From assembly GCA_015055705.1 (NCBI GenBank), contig SVHR01000002.1, positions 1-51,871 of the forward strand: DNA of 51,871 bases, in the 5' to 3' direction. Under the pieces are notes generated by a model. It made no database searches, was not told where the DNA came from, and saw nothing but the letters and a program-made list of their open reading frames with translations. The stretch comes from Clostridiales bacterium. Lineage in GTDB: Bacteria > Bacillota > Clostridia > Christensenellales > Pumilibacteraceae. Below, piece after piece: positions 6,476 to 14,259 of this stretch. The translations under genes were made by a program, and so were the position numbers. Position 1 is the first letter of the stretch. Every line of letters starts with the position of its first letter.

Positions 6476-7705
6476 ATGAGCTATATCAACCGCCACATGG
6501 AAAATCGAATTTTAGAGCTGTCGCGGTCATATTCAGCCATACTTTTGACCGGACCGCGCCAGGCAGGTAAAACGACCATGCTTCGTGCTCTTGCGAAAAA
6601 GGAAAACAAGGGGCGTGAATACGTATCTCTTGATGACCTTACAACGCGCGCTATGGCAAAGAACGATCCTGCGCTGTTTTTGCAAATGCATAAGCCCCCC
6701 GTTTTAATTGACGAGGTTCAGTACGCGCCTGAATTGTTTACTTATATTAAAATTCATATTGACAAACACCACAATCCGGGAGATTTTTGGATGACGGGTT
6801 CGCAAATTTTTCGTTCAATGAAAGGTGTACAGGAATCGCTCGCAGGACGTGTAGCGCTTCTGCACATGTCGCCCATGTCACAGCGTGAAATCATCGGCGC
6901 AGAGTGTATTCCTTTCGCAACAAAAATGGAAACTCTTCTTGCTGAAAGTAAAAAGATTGAATCCGTAGATACGCCTACATTGTTTGAACGTATTTGGCGA
7001 GGCTCAATGCCCGGTATCATCGCAAAGCTTTATCCAGACCGAAATATGTATTACTCGTCCTATATTTCGACGTATGTGGAACGCGACGTTCGTGATATCT
7101 CAGGAACGGTAGATGCTCTTAAATTTAACCGCTTTATTACTGCTGTTGCGGCAAGAACCTCGCAACTGCTCAATTATAAAGCCATTGCGGACGATGCCGA
7201 TATTGATATGGCTACGGCAAAGGCGTGGGTGGATATACTTGAAACGCTGGGGATCATTTTTATGCTCCATCCATACTCCAATAATGTGCTCAAACGCACA
7301 ATTAAAACGCCTAAGGTTTATTTCTATGATACAGGACTTGTGTGCTATCTCACAAAATGGTCAAGCCCAGAGGTTGCCGAAAGCGGAGCGATGAGCGGCG
7401 CACTCCTTGAAAACTTCACGATATCAGAAATAATGAAGGGATATCAAAATGCAGGACTTCAGCCGTATCTTTACTTTTACCGTGATAAGGATGCTAAGGA
7501 AATCGACGTTGTTATGGAAGGCGACGGCAGGCTTTATCCCTTGGAAATCAAGAAAACTGCTATGCCCGACAAGCGCATTATTCGTACATTTGGCGTAATC
7601 GACCGCGGTCCGTTGCAAGTCGGCACCGGCGCAGTCCTATGCATGGCTGAACAATTTGGGGCATTTGACAAAGATAATCTTATCGTCCCAATTTGGATGA
7701 TATAA
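6476..7705 (+). CDS. AAA ATPase with DUF4143 domain
   Basis: 409 residues. The N-terminal AAA_14-type ATPase has Walker A GPRQAGKTT (Lys32), Walker B VLIDEVQ (about 75-81) and a sensor-like WMTGSQ. Residues 200-400 match the DUF4143 C-terminal domain, ending in a nuclease-like segment (EIDVVMEGDGRLYPLEIKKT). Such proteins are common single-gene units in gut bacteria; their job is unknown. ATG 6476 follows GGAGGAG and gives the family's usual MSYINRHM start; an ATG at 6464 lies within the ribosome-binding region. It has its own promoter and no co-oriented neighbour close by. The nuclease-like end suggests a DNA-related or defence function, but that is inference. Confidence 0.85.
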   Translation: MSYINRHMENRILELSRSYSAILLTGPRQAGKTTMLRALAKKENKGREYVSLDDLTTRAMAKNDPALFLQMHKPPVLIDEVQYAPELFTYIKIHIDKHHNPGDFWMTGSQIFRSMKGVQESLAGRVALLHMSPMSQREIIGAECIPFATKMETLLAESKKIESVDTPTLFERIWRGSMPGIIAKLYPDRNMYYSSYISTYVERDVRDISGTVDALKFNRFITAVAARTSQLLNYKAIADDADIDMATAKAWVDILETLGIIFMLHPYSNNVLKRTIKTPKVYFYDTGLVCYLTKWSSPEVAESGAMSGALLENFTISEIMKGYQNAGLQPYLYFYRDKDAKEIDVVMEGDGRLYPLEIKKTAMPDKRIIRTFGVIDRGPLQVGTGAVLCMAEQFGAFDKDNLIVPIWMI

Positions 7706-7841
7706 AAACAAGGTTGTCGCAAAAGACGGTTGATTTTAATATCACCAGTAGGTTGTGACTAAGCCAAAAATAAAAAAGAGAAAACATTCTTATAAAAATT
7801 CAAAAACCAAAATGCTAATAGTGTTTATCTAAAACACATCG

Positions 7842-7871
7842 TGGCGCGATTATTAGATGATAGTCGCGCCA
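7842..7871. terminator. Hairpin between the converging ATPase and nrdG genes
   Basis: TGGCGCGA (7842-7849) pairs with TCGCGCCA (7864-7871). The tract after it is only moderately T-rich on either strand, so termination is plausible but weak. Confidence 0.45.
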
Positions 7872-7879
7872 TTATTTGG

Positions 7880-8572
7880 TTAGTATCCCCTTAGAATTGT
7901 GTTTGGCACATACTCACGGATAAGGTCAAGATATTGCCTTGCGGTGGTGGGGTCGACCTCGCTTAATCCCGAAGAAAGACAGCTGCCCGTGTCCTTAAAC
8001 CGTTGCAGGGCGTATTTTTCCGCACCGGCTATCCATTCGCCTATAAGCGTCATATCCTGCTTGGTGTGATATTCTTTTATAAGGGTGGTGCGGAATTCAT
8101 AGCTTATTACGTCGGACAGCAAAAGGCGAGCGCTTCGCTGTACGTTTGCCGTGTCGTAGCAGTCTATGCCGACCGTTTTGCCGTAAGAGGGCAGGCTGTT
8201 TTTTATGTCCATAGCAACGTAATCTATAAGCTTGTTGTCTATAAGCATACGTAGCATGGTCGGGTTGGTTCCGTTGGTGTCCAGCTTTATACGGTACCCA
8301 AGTGCTTTGATTTTTTGACACAGCTTGGGCAAATCGTCGTGCAGGGTAGGCTCGCCACCCGATATACATACTCCGTCCAAAATACCCTTGCGCTTAGTCA
8401 GATATTCAAAAATCTCGTCCGTGGGGATAGGGGTAAGGCTTTTTGAACCCAAAACAAGCGGCGAATTGTGACAAAAGCCGCACCTATAATTGCAGGAAGC
8501 GGTAAACAGCGTTGCCGCAACGTATCCGTCATAATCCACAAGGGAAAGCTTTTCTATGCCAAAAATTTCCAT
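7880..8572 (-). CDS. nrdG: Anaerobic ribonucleotide reductase activating protein (radical SAM)
   Basis: A 230-residue radical-SAM activase that installs the glycyl radical on NrdD. The [4Fe-4S]/SAM motif is CNYRCGFC; a GGEPTLH motif follows in the SAM fold. The N-terminus (MEIFGIEKLSLVDYDG) is that of the longer NrdG type (TIGR02495-like), which fits the clostridial NrdD at 1436. The start codon lies only 6 nt after a good promoter -10 box and has no Shine-Dalgarno, so the mRNA is probably leaderless. It is transcribed separately from nrdD and divergently from the acyl carrier protein gene. No NrdR box is visible here, unlike at nrdD. Confidence 0.9.
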   Translation of the reverse strand: MEIFGIEKLSLVDYDGYVAATLFTASCNYRCGFCHNSPLVLGSKSLTPIPTDEIFEYLTKRKGILDGVCISGGEPTLHDDLPKLCQKIKALGYRIKLDTNGTNPTMLRMLIDNKLIDYVAMDIKNSLPSYGKTVGIDCYDTANVQRSARLLLSDVISYEFRTTLIKEYHTKQDMTLIGEWIAGAEKYALQRFKDTGSCLSSGLSEVDPTTARQYLDLIREYVPNTILRGY

Positions 8573-8578
8573 AACAGT

Positions 8579-8607
8579 AGTATAAACAAAAGGCTCGGCT
8601 TTGTCAA
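8579..8607 (-). promoter_or_regulatory. nrdG promoter, leaderless geometry
   Basis: On the minus strand: TTGACA (8607-8602), 17-bp spacer, TATACT (8584-8579), then 6 nt and ATG at 8572. No ribosome-binding site fits between them. Confidence 0.8.
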
Positions 8608-8664
8608 GTGCTGTGCCTTTTCGTATGGGATATACGTAGCCAAAAATTAAGGCACGTTATATAC

Positions 8665-8698
8665 TTGACAAAAATATATTTTAGGTGTATAATACACC
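8665..8698 (+). promoter_or_regulatory. Promoter of the acyl carrier protein gene, -10 inside a palindrome
   Basis: TTGACA (8665-8670), 17-bp spacer, TATAAT (8688-8693). The -10 box sits in a 7+7-bp palindrome, GGTGTAT-A-ATACACC (8684-8698), which could be an operator. Confidence 0.75.
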
Positions 8699-8751
8699 CA
8701 CATTCAGCCGCAAGATATTTCATTCACGGCGTAAAAAAGGAGAACAAAAAA

Positions 8752-8964
8752 ATGGATATACTCAAAAAATTACAGGAAATTGTTTGCGATTACAGAGGTG
8801 AGCAAATCGAGCTTAAGCCCGAAACCACCTTTGATGAGCTTGGCTTTGACTCCCTTGACAAGGTAGAGCTTTTGATGCGCCTCGAGGACGAATTTGACAT
8901 GCAGTTCCCCGATGATATTCAGGTAAACGCAGTAAAAGAGATTGTTGATATTCTTAGCAAATAA
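8752..8964 (+). CDS. acpP: Acyl carrier protein
   Basis: 70 residues, slightly shorter than the usual 76-80. It carries growing acyl chains on a phosphopantetheine arm attached to Ser34 in the motif GFDSLDKVELLM, followed by acidic helix II (LEDEFDMQFPDD). AAGGAG lies 7-8 nt upstream of the ATG. It stands alone, with its own promoter and terminator and no fatty-acid synthesis genes nearby. It may be the general fatty-acid ACP or a dedicated one. A palindrome over its -10 box hints at repression. Confidence 0.85.
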   Translation: MDILKKLQEIVCDYRGEQIELKPETTFDELGFDSLDKVELLMRLEDEFDMQFPDDIQVNAVKEIVDILSK

Positions 8965-8980
8965 ATAAGTAAAAACAAAA

Positions 8981-9008
8981 AACGGTGGGTGCGTACCCGC
9001 CGTTTTTG
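8981..9008 (+). terminator. Terminator of the acyl carrier protein gene
   Basis: AACGGTGGGT pairs with ACCCGCCGTT (one mismatch) around GCGT, followed by a T run. Confidence 0.85.
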
Positions 9009-9019
9009 TGTTATAGGGG

Positions 9020-9178
9020 TTGTGACAAGGTCAGGCTTGCCTCTAATAAATGCAGAATGCAAAATTATAAATAAAGAAAAATACAGTCTTTCATCAAAAA
9101 CAGGCTTTGTTTGTAACTGCGCAATGGTAGTATATTAGCAGACTAAGCTCGCCGCGCCCAAAACAGGCTGTGCCTGTT
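9020..9178. repeat. Mini-palindromes of the CAGGC/GCCTG kind
   Basis: CAGGC-TT-GCCT at about 9031, an imperfect copy at about 9100, and CAGGC-TGT-GCCTG at about 9163-9175 preceded by CGCGCCCAAAA as at 4808. No gene is visible. Confidence 0.4.
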
Positions 9179-9731
9179 AGGCGTTAAGGACTATAATCAT
9201 CAAATTTTCTACTGCCGCAAAGATAAGCCAGCCCCAGTATGGAAGAAGCATAACCGAGCTTAAGGGGCGCATAAAAAATCCCAAGGTAACAAGCGAGGTT
9301 ACCGCCGCTACAAGCAGGGCGTCTATAACAAAAGCTACGGTGTAGTCAACGTTAAAGAAGATAAAAGGCCAAAGCACGTTTAGCGCCAGCTGAACAAACC
9401 ACAATATAATAAATGCGTTTTTTATATGCTCACCCGTGCGGTCGATGGGGCGGTAGGTAATCGCAAGATACAGCGACCAGCCTATCATTACGTAAAGTAC
9501 CGTCCAAACCACGCTAAAAATCCAGTCGGGCGGAGCAAAGTCGGGAGTGTTTATTCCGACATAACCACGCATAGCTCCGCTAAGGAAGCCGCTAAGCGTT
9601 CCCACTCCTAAGGTGAACAGCACACAGCCGATAAACGTCCAAAATTTGTTTGATTTGGTTTTTGTCATTTCGTTTTGCATACCCATAGTATGTACGAAAA
9701 ACGGCGCACTATACGTGCGTTTTTGTGCCAT
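9177..9731 (-). CDS. TspO/MBR family membrane protein
   Basis: TspO-family protein with five predicted helices, known for binding porphyrins and other small ligands. Family signatures are PPDWIFSVVWTVLYVMIG, a conserved ALNVLWPFIFF stretch and the last helix LLPYWGWLIFAAVENL. The frame opens at 9731, 4 nt past the uppP stop, giving 184 residues. The family is usually about 155-165, so an internal ATG at 9680 or 9668 may be the true start. None of these has a Shine-Dalgarno. It follows uppP on the same strand and may be coupled to it. Confidence 0.85.
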   Translation of the reverse strand: MAQKRTYSAPFFVHTMGMQNEMTKTKSNKFWTFIGCVLFTLGVGTLSGFLSGAMRGYVGINTPDFAPPDWIFSVVWTVLYVMIGWSLYLAITYRPIDRTGEHIKNAFIILWFVQLALNVLWPFIFFNVDYTVAFVIDALLVAAVTSLVTLGFFMRPLSSVMLLPYWGWLIFAAVENLMIIVLNA

Positions 9732-9735
9732 ACGG

Positions 9736-10485
9736 CTAAAAAAGATGCAAGGCGTAGTCGTTTATAAACATCAAAATAGATAAGGCAATAAGGTAAATTG
9801 CAAAGCCGTCATATGCGGCCGAGGTTAGCTTAAACATTATCTTTATGGCAAAATAACCGCTTATAAGTGCGGCGATAAAGCCAAAAATCAGTGGCAAAAG
9901 GGGAGTGCTGCCAAGTCCCGTAGTAATTATATCAAGAAGCGCCGAGCCAATAATTATAGGGATAGACAGCAAAAAGCTAAACGATACCGATTTTTCACGC
10001 TCGTTGCCAAGCAGTAGCGAGGTGGATATGGTAGAGCCGCTTCGTGACAGTCCGGGGATTACGGCAAGCCCCTGCATAGCGCCGATTATTGCGGCATCAA
10101 AGTATGAAATGTCTGCCTTGACGGGCTTACGAAACCCGCTTGCAAGCAGTAGCGCGGCAGTAAGCAAAAAGGCAAATGGCAGCATCGCTCCGTCTAAGGC
10201 AATGTCCAGAATGGGATTCAGCGCAAAAATTACGCCAAGCGAAAACAGCGATGCGACGATAACGTGCCCCCACCTTCTTGGGGTACGTATAAGCAAAATC
10301 AGCTCCTTTCGCATTACTATACATACTGCAAGCAGAGTGGCAACGTGCAGCATAAGCGTAAAGCTAAGGTCGCTTTGCACGCCGAGTAGCCTTTCGGCAA
10401 TAAGTATATGCCCACTGCTCGAAATCGGTAAAAACTCGGTCAGTCCCTGAATTATTCCTACTATTATTGCTTGCCAAACGCTCAT
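9736..10485 (-). CDS. uppP: Undecaprenyl-diphosphatase
   Basis: 249 residues, an integral membrane phosphatase of the BacA/UppP family that converts undecaprenyl diphosphate to the monophosphate to recycle the cell-wall lipid carrier. Both signature loops are present: QGLTEFLPISSSGH near the N-terminus and PGLSRSGSTIS in the middle, with about eight hydrophobic segments. No Shine-Dalgarno precedes the ATG. A TATACT box lies 6 nt upstream (10492-10497), though its -35 region is poor, so leaderless translation is possible. TspO follows after 4 nt. Confidence 0.93.
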   Translation of the reverse strand: MSVWQAIIVGIIQGLTEFLPISSSGHILIAERLLGVQSDLSFTLMLHVATLLAVCIVMRKELILLIRTPRRWGHVIVASLFSLGVIFALNPILDIALDGAMLPFAFLLTAALLLASGFRKPVKADISYFDAAIIGAMQGLAVIPGLSRSGSTISTSLLLGNEREKSVSFSFLLSIPIIIGSALLDIITTGLGSTPLLPLIFGFIAALISGYFAIKIMFKLTSAAYDGFAIYLIALSILMFINDYALHLF

Positions 10486-10651
10486 ACGGTAAGTATATGC
10501 CCAAGCGGCGGCTAATTATAACCGCGGCTTGTGCAAAGGCGAGAGCGTTTTGGTTGATGACGGGCGCAAAATCTGCTTGGCAATATTTGGTTTGGCGTGG
10601 CTTTTGGTGGCAAAAAAATATGGTTGAGGTATGATATGCCAATAAAAATGC

Positions 10652-10680
10652 TTGCATTTTTTTCGCATTTTTGATATACT
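10652..10680 (+). promoter_or_regulatory. Promoter of the purine operon
   Basis: TTGCAT (10652-10657), 17-bp spacer, TATACT (10675-10680). The leader to purE is only about 25 nt, so there is no room for a riboswitch downstream of this promoter. GAGGTG at 10698-10703 is the purE ribosome-binding site. Confidence 0.7.
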
Positions 10681-10710
10681 ACAGTATATTTTTGTTTGAG
10701 GTGAATTTTT

Positions 10711-11193
10711 ATGGCAACCGTAGAAATTATTATGGGAAGCAAAAGCGACTTAGACGTTGCCCGTCCCGCGGCGACAGTGCTTAAGGAATTCGGCGTTGAC
10801 GTAGAGGTTAAGGTGCTTAGCGCGCACCGTACACCAAGCGAGGTTTCCGCACTTGCATCTTCGGCACTTGAACGCGGCGTAAGGGTTATTATTGCCGTTG
10901 CGGGCAAGGCGGCGCATCTTGCAGGCTTTATTGCGGCTTCTACTCCGCTTCCCGTTATCGGCTTGCCCGTAAAAAGCTCGTTTATGGACGGAATGGACAG
11001 CTTGCTTTCTACCGTTATGATGCCAAACGGCGTGCCTGTTGCAACGGTAGCGGTAAACGGCGGACAAAACGCAGGCTTGCTTGCTTTGCAAATGCTTTCG
11101 CTTGGAGACAAGGTGCTTATGGACAAGCTTATTGAGTACAAGCAAAAGATGCGTGAGAAAGTAATCGACAGCAACGAGGGACTCGAAATTTAA
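10711..11193 (+). CDS. purE: N5-carboxyaminoimidazole ribonucleotide mutase
   Basis: 160 residues. It shifts the carboxyl group from N5-CAIR to CAIR in purine synthesis. The class I motifs are visible: IIMGSKSDLD at the N-terminus, SAHRTP, and a GLPVKSS loop followed by MDSLLSTVMMPNGVPVATV. First gene of the pur operon. No purK partner is in the window; either it lies elsewhere or this PurE uses AIR and CO2 directly, a distinction I cannot settle by eye. Confidence 0.93.
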   Translation: MATVEIIMGSKSDLDVARPAATVLKEFGVDVEVKVLSAHRTPSEVSALASSALERGVRVIIAVAGKAAHLAGFIAASTPLPVIGLPVKSSFMDGMDSLLSTVMMPNGVPVATVAVNGGQNAGLLALQMLSLGDKVLMDKLIEYKQKMREKVIDSNEGLEI

Positions 11194-11224
11194 TAGATTT
11201 TTTTTAGCGACGGAGGAAATAGGA

Positions 11225-12649
11225 ATGAACAGCATTATTGTTCCCCAAAGGGAACTCAACGAGGAATGCGGAATCATCGGCATAAAAAGCCTCGAGAAAA
11301 AGGCGCTCGCGTACGATATCTACTTTGGACTTTTTGCGCTTCAGCACCGCGGACAGCAAAGCGCGGGTATTGCAGTTACATACGAGCCCCGCAAGGTTTA
11401 CTACTACAAAAAGATGGGGCTTGTCAACGACGTTTTTGACGAGGAAAACCTTAAGGAATTTCCCGCCGGCGACTGCGCTATCGGTCACGTAAGATATTCT
11501 ACGTCCGACTCGAACAACGTAGTCAACGCTCAGCCCATCATCTTCTACGGCAGATTCGGCCGTATGGCGATTGCTCACAACGGCAACATCATTAACTGCG
11601 ACAGCCTAAAAAGCACGCTTATCAAAAAGGGTCACGTTTTCCAAAGCTCGATTGACTGCGAGGTTATCGCTTCGCTTATCAACCTTTACAGCGAGGGCGG
11701 CTTGCTTGCCGGTGTCGAAAAGGCAAGTGCCGAGCTTGAGGGCGCATTCTCCTTCGTGGTTATGGCGGACGGAAAGATGGTTGCGGTACGCGACCGTTAC
11801 GGTCTTAAGCCGCTTGTTATCGGCAAGAAGGGCGACGACATAATCTTTGCAAGCGAAACGTGTGCGCTTGATACCCTAAATGCGGAATTCGTTCGCGACG
11901 TTCAGCCGGGCGAAATCGTAGTGGTTGACGAAAACAACAATATGAGCAGTACGTTCTTGCCGGGCGTAAAAAAGAACCTCTGCGTATTCGAGTACGTGTA
12001 TCTCGCTCGCAGCGACTCCGAAATGGACGGAAAATACGTATACGATATGCGTTATGAGTGCGGCAAGCACCTTGCGGAGCTGTTCAAGATTGACGCAGAC
12101 GTGGTTGCAGGCGTGCCTGACTCGGCAGTGGTTGCGGCTCGCGGCTATGCGGAAACGGCAGGACTTCCGCTTGTGGACGCTCTCAGCAAAAACAGATACA
12201 TAGGCAGAACCTTTATTCAGCCCAACCAAGCGCTTCGCGAAAAGGGCGTAAGAGTAAAGCTTAACGCAATAAAGAACAACATCAAGGGCAAAAGACTTAT
12301 CCTTGTGGACGACTCTATCGTTCGCGGCACGACCTCGATGAAGATTATCAAGCTTCTTCGCGACTGCGGAGCAAAAGAGGTACATATGCTTATTGCTTCG
12401 CCTGTGGTTAAATTCCCGTGCTACTTTGGCGTAGACATCGACTCTAAGGAAAAGCTTATCGGTTGGGACAAGACCGAGGAGGAAATTTGCAAGATTATCG
12501 GTGCGGACAGCCTTCACTATTTGCCGCTTGAATATCTTATCAAGGCGGCGGGCGGCAAAAAGTGCGAGTACTGCGCCGCTTGCTTCGACGGCAAGTATCC
12601 TGTTGATATGGAAAACTTCAACTGTGGAAAATTCGTTTTGGATATATAA
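11225..12649 (+). CDS. purF: Amidophosphoribosyltransferase
   Basis: 474 residues. First committed step of purine synthesis: glutamine and PRPP give phosphoribosylamine. A propeptide of 14 residues precedes Cys15 of CGIIGI, the N-terminal nucleophile freed by self-processing. The glutaminase domain is followed by a phosphoribosyltransferase domain with the PRPP motif VDDSIVRGTTS. C-terminal cysteines (YCAAC) fit the Fe-S-containing Bacillus type. A GGAGGAA site precedes the ATG. Enzymes of this type are often inhibited by AMP/GMP. Confidence 0.95.
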   Translation: MNSIIVPQRELNEECGIIGIKSLEKKALAYDIYFGLFALQHRGQQSAGIAVTYEPRKVYYYKKMGLVNDVFDEENLKEFPAGDCAIGHVRYSTSDSNNVVNAQPIIFYGRFGRMAIAHNGNIINCDSLKSTLIKKGHVFQSSIDCEVIASLINLYSEGGLLAGVEKASAELEGAFSFVVMADGKMVAVRDRYGLKPLVIGKKGDDIIFASETCALDTLNAEFVRDVQPGEIVVVDENNNMSSTFLPGVKKNLCVFEYVYLARSDSEMDGKYVYDMRYECGKHLAELFKIDADVVAGVPDSAVVAARGYAETAGLPLVDALSKNRYIGRTFIQPNQALREKGVRVKLNAIKNNIKGKRLILVDDSIVRGTTSMKIIKLLRDCGAKEVHMLIASPVVKFPCYFGVDIDSKEKLIGWDKTEEEICKIIGADSLHYLPLEYLIKAAGGKKCEYCAACFDGKYPVDMENFNCGKFVLDI

Positions 12650-12658
12650 GGAGGATTT

Positions 12659-13675
12659 ATGGCGATTGATTACAAGAGCGCAGGCGTAGACGTAGAACGC
12701 GGCTACGAGGCTGTGAAACTCATGAAAAAGCACGTTAAGGAAACGTACAACGACAGCGTTTTGGGCGACATCGGCTCGTTTGGCGGACTATATGCGCTTG
12801 GCGAGGGCGAAAATGCGGACGTTTTGGTTGCAGGCACCGACGGCGTAGGTACCAAGCTTAAGTACGCGTTCGTGCTTGACAAGCACGACACCGTGGGTAT
12901 CGACTGCGTGGCAATGTGCGTAAACGATATCGTTTGTCAGGGCGCAAAGCCGCTTATCTTCCTTGACTATATCGCACTCGGAAGACTTGTTCCCGGCAAG
13001 GTTGCCGAGATTGTTAAGGGCGTAGCAGAGGGCTGCAAAATGGCAGGCTGTGCGCTTATCGGTGGCGAAACTGCCGAAATGCCCGGCTTCTACGAGGGCG
13101 ACGATTACGACATGGCGGGCTTCTCGGTAGGCATTGCTAAGCGCAACAAAATTATCACCGGCGAGCGCATCAAGGCTGGCGACAGACTTATCGGTCTTCG
13201 CTCCTCGGGCGTTCACAGCAACGGCTATTCGCTTGTTCGCAAAATTTTTGAGCCCAACAAGATTACTCTTTTGGAGTATGATGAGGAGCTTGACGCTATC
13301 CCCGCAGACGTGATTTTGGCGCCTACACGCATTTACGTAAAGCAGGCACTAAGCCTTATCGAAAACTGCGACGTGCTTGGTATGGCACACATCACAGGCG
13401 GCGGCTTTATCGAAAATATTCCCAGAATTTTGCCCGAGGGCTTGGCAGCAAAAATTGACCGAAGCTCTTACGAGCTGCCCAGACTTTTCAAGGTGCTTCA
13501 GCATCGTGCCGAAATCAGCGACGAGAAAATGTATAACACCTTCAATATGGGCGTGGGACTCGTTATCTGCGTAGCAAAGGAAGAGGAAGAAAAGGCAATT
13601 GCTCATCTTAAGTCTATCGGCGAGGACCCCATTCGTCTTGGCGAGGTAGTAGAGGGCAACGGAGTTATTTTATGA
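12659..13675 (+). CDS. purM: Phosphoribosylformylglycinamidine cyclo-ligase (AIR synthetase)
   Basis: 338 residues, ATP-dependent closure of the imidazole ring (FGAM to AIR). Recognised by the N-terminal DYKSAGVDVERGYEAV, the GTDGVGTK loop, the GGETAEMPGFY nucleotide motif and HITGGGFIENIPR. It follows purF by 9 nt with GGAGG before the ATG. Its stop overlaps the purN start (ATGA), so the two are translationally coupled. Confidence 0.95.
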   Translation: MAIDYKSAGVDVERGYEAVKLMKKHVKETYNDSVLGDIGSFGGLYALGEGENADVLVAGTDGVGTKLKYAFVLDKHDTVGIDCVAMCVNDIVCQGAKPLIFLDYIALGRLVPGKVAEIVKGVAEGCKMAGCALIGGETAEMPGFYEGDDYDMAGFSVGIAKRNKIITGERIKAGDRLIGLRSSGVHSNGYSLVRKIFEPNKITLLEYDEELDAIPADVILAPTRIYVKQALSLIENCDVLGMAHITGGGFIENIPRILPEGLAAKIDRSSYELPRLFKVLQHRAEISDEKMYNTFNMGVGLVICVAKEEEEKAIAHLKSIGEDPIRLGEVVEGNGVIL

Positions 13676-14259
13676 ACATAGCCGTTTTTGCTTCGGGCGG
13701 CGGCACCGATTTTCAGTCGGTGATTGACGGCGTACAAAGCGGACTGATTAGAGCCGACATAAAGCTGCTTGTTGCAAGCAAGCCGGGTATCGGCGCAATA
13801 GAGCGTGCGCAAAAAAACGGCATACGCCATGTCGTTTTTTGTAAAAAGGACTATAACAGCGGCGAAGAAATGTTTGATAAAATAATCGAGCTTCTTCGTC
13901 AAAACGAAATTGATTTGGTCGTGCTTGCGGGATATCTTACGATTCTTTCGCCCAATATTGTGGAGGCGTATGAGGGAAGAATTATCAATATTCACCCTGC
14001 GCTTTTGCCAAAGTTCGGCGGCGTTGGCATGTACGGCATGCATGTTCACGAGGCGGTTATTGCCGCGGGTGAAAGGGAAAGCGGCTGTACCGTTCATTAC
14101 GTGGACGGCGGGGCGGACACGGGCAAGATTATTGCCCAAGCAAGAGTGGCGGTTGACGAGGACGACACCCCTCAGTCGTTACAGAAAAAAGTATTAGCAA
14201 AAGAACATGAGCTTCTACCTAAGGTAGTGGCACAATTAATAGAGGAGATGCGAAAATGA
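13672..14259 (+). CDS. purN: Phosphoribosylglycinamide formyltransferase
   Basis: 195 residues. Transfers formyl from 10-formyl-THF to GAR. Key motifs are the ASGGGTDFQS phosphate loop and the catalytic stretch IINIHPALLPKFGG, followed by ESGCTVHYVDGGADTG. Coupled by ATGA overlaps to purM upstream and purH downstream. The loop reads GGGTDFQ where many homologues have GSGSNFQ/GRGSNFQ, a clostridial variation. Confidence 0.93.
   Translation: MNIAVFASGGGTDFQSVIDGVQSGLIRADIKLLVASKPGIGAIERAQKNGIRHVVFCKKDYNSGEEMFDKIIELLRQNEIDLVVLAGYLTILSPNIVEAYEGRIINIHPALLPKFGGVGMYGMHVHEAVIAAGERESGCTVHYVDGGADTGKIIAQARVAVDEDDTPQSLQKKVLAKEHELLPKVVAQLIEEMRK

Noticed and set aside
10681-10710. Purine riboswitch or PurR operator at purE
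   Set aside because: No room after the promoter for an aptamer, and no CCGAACA-type PurR box is visible upstream.
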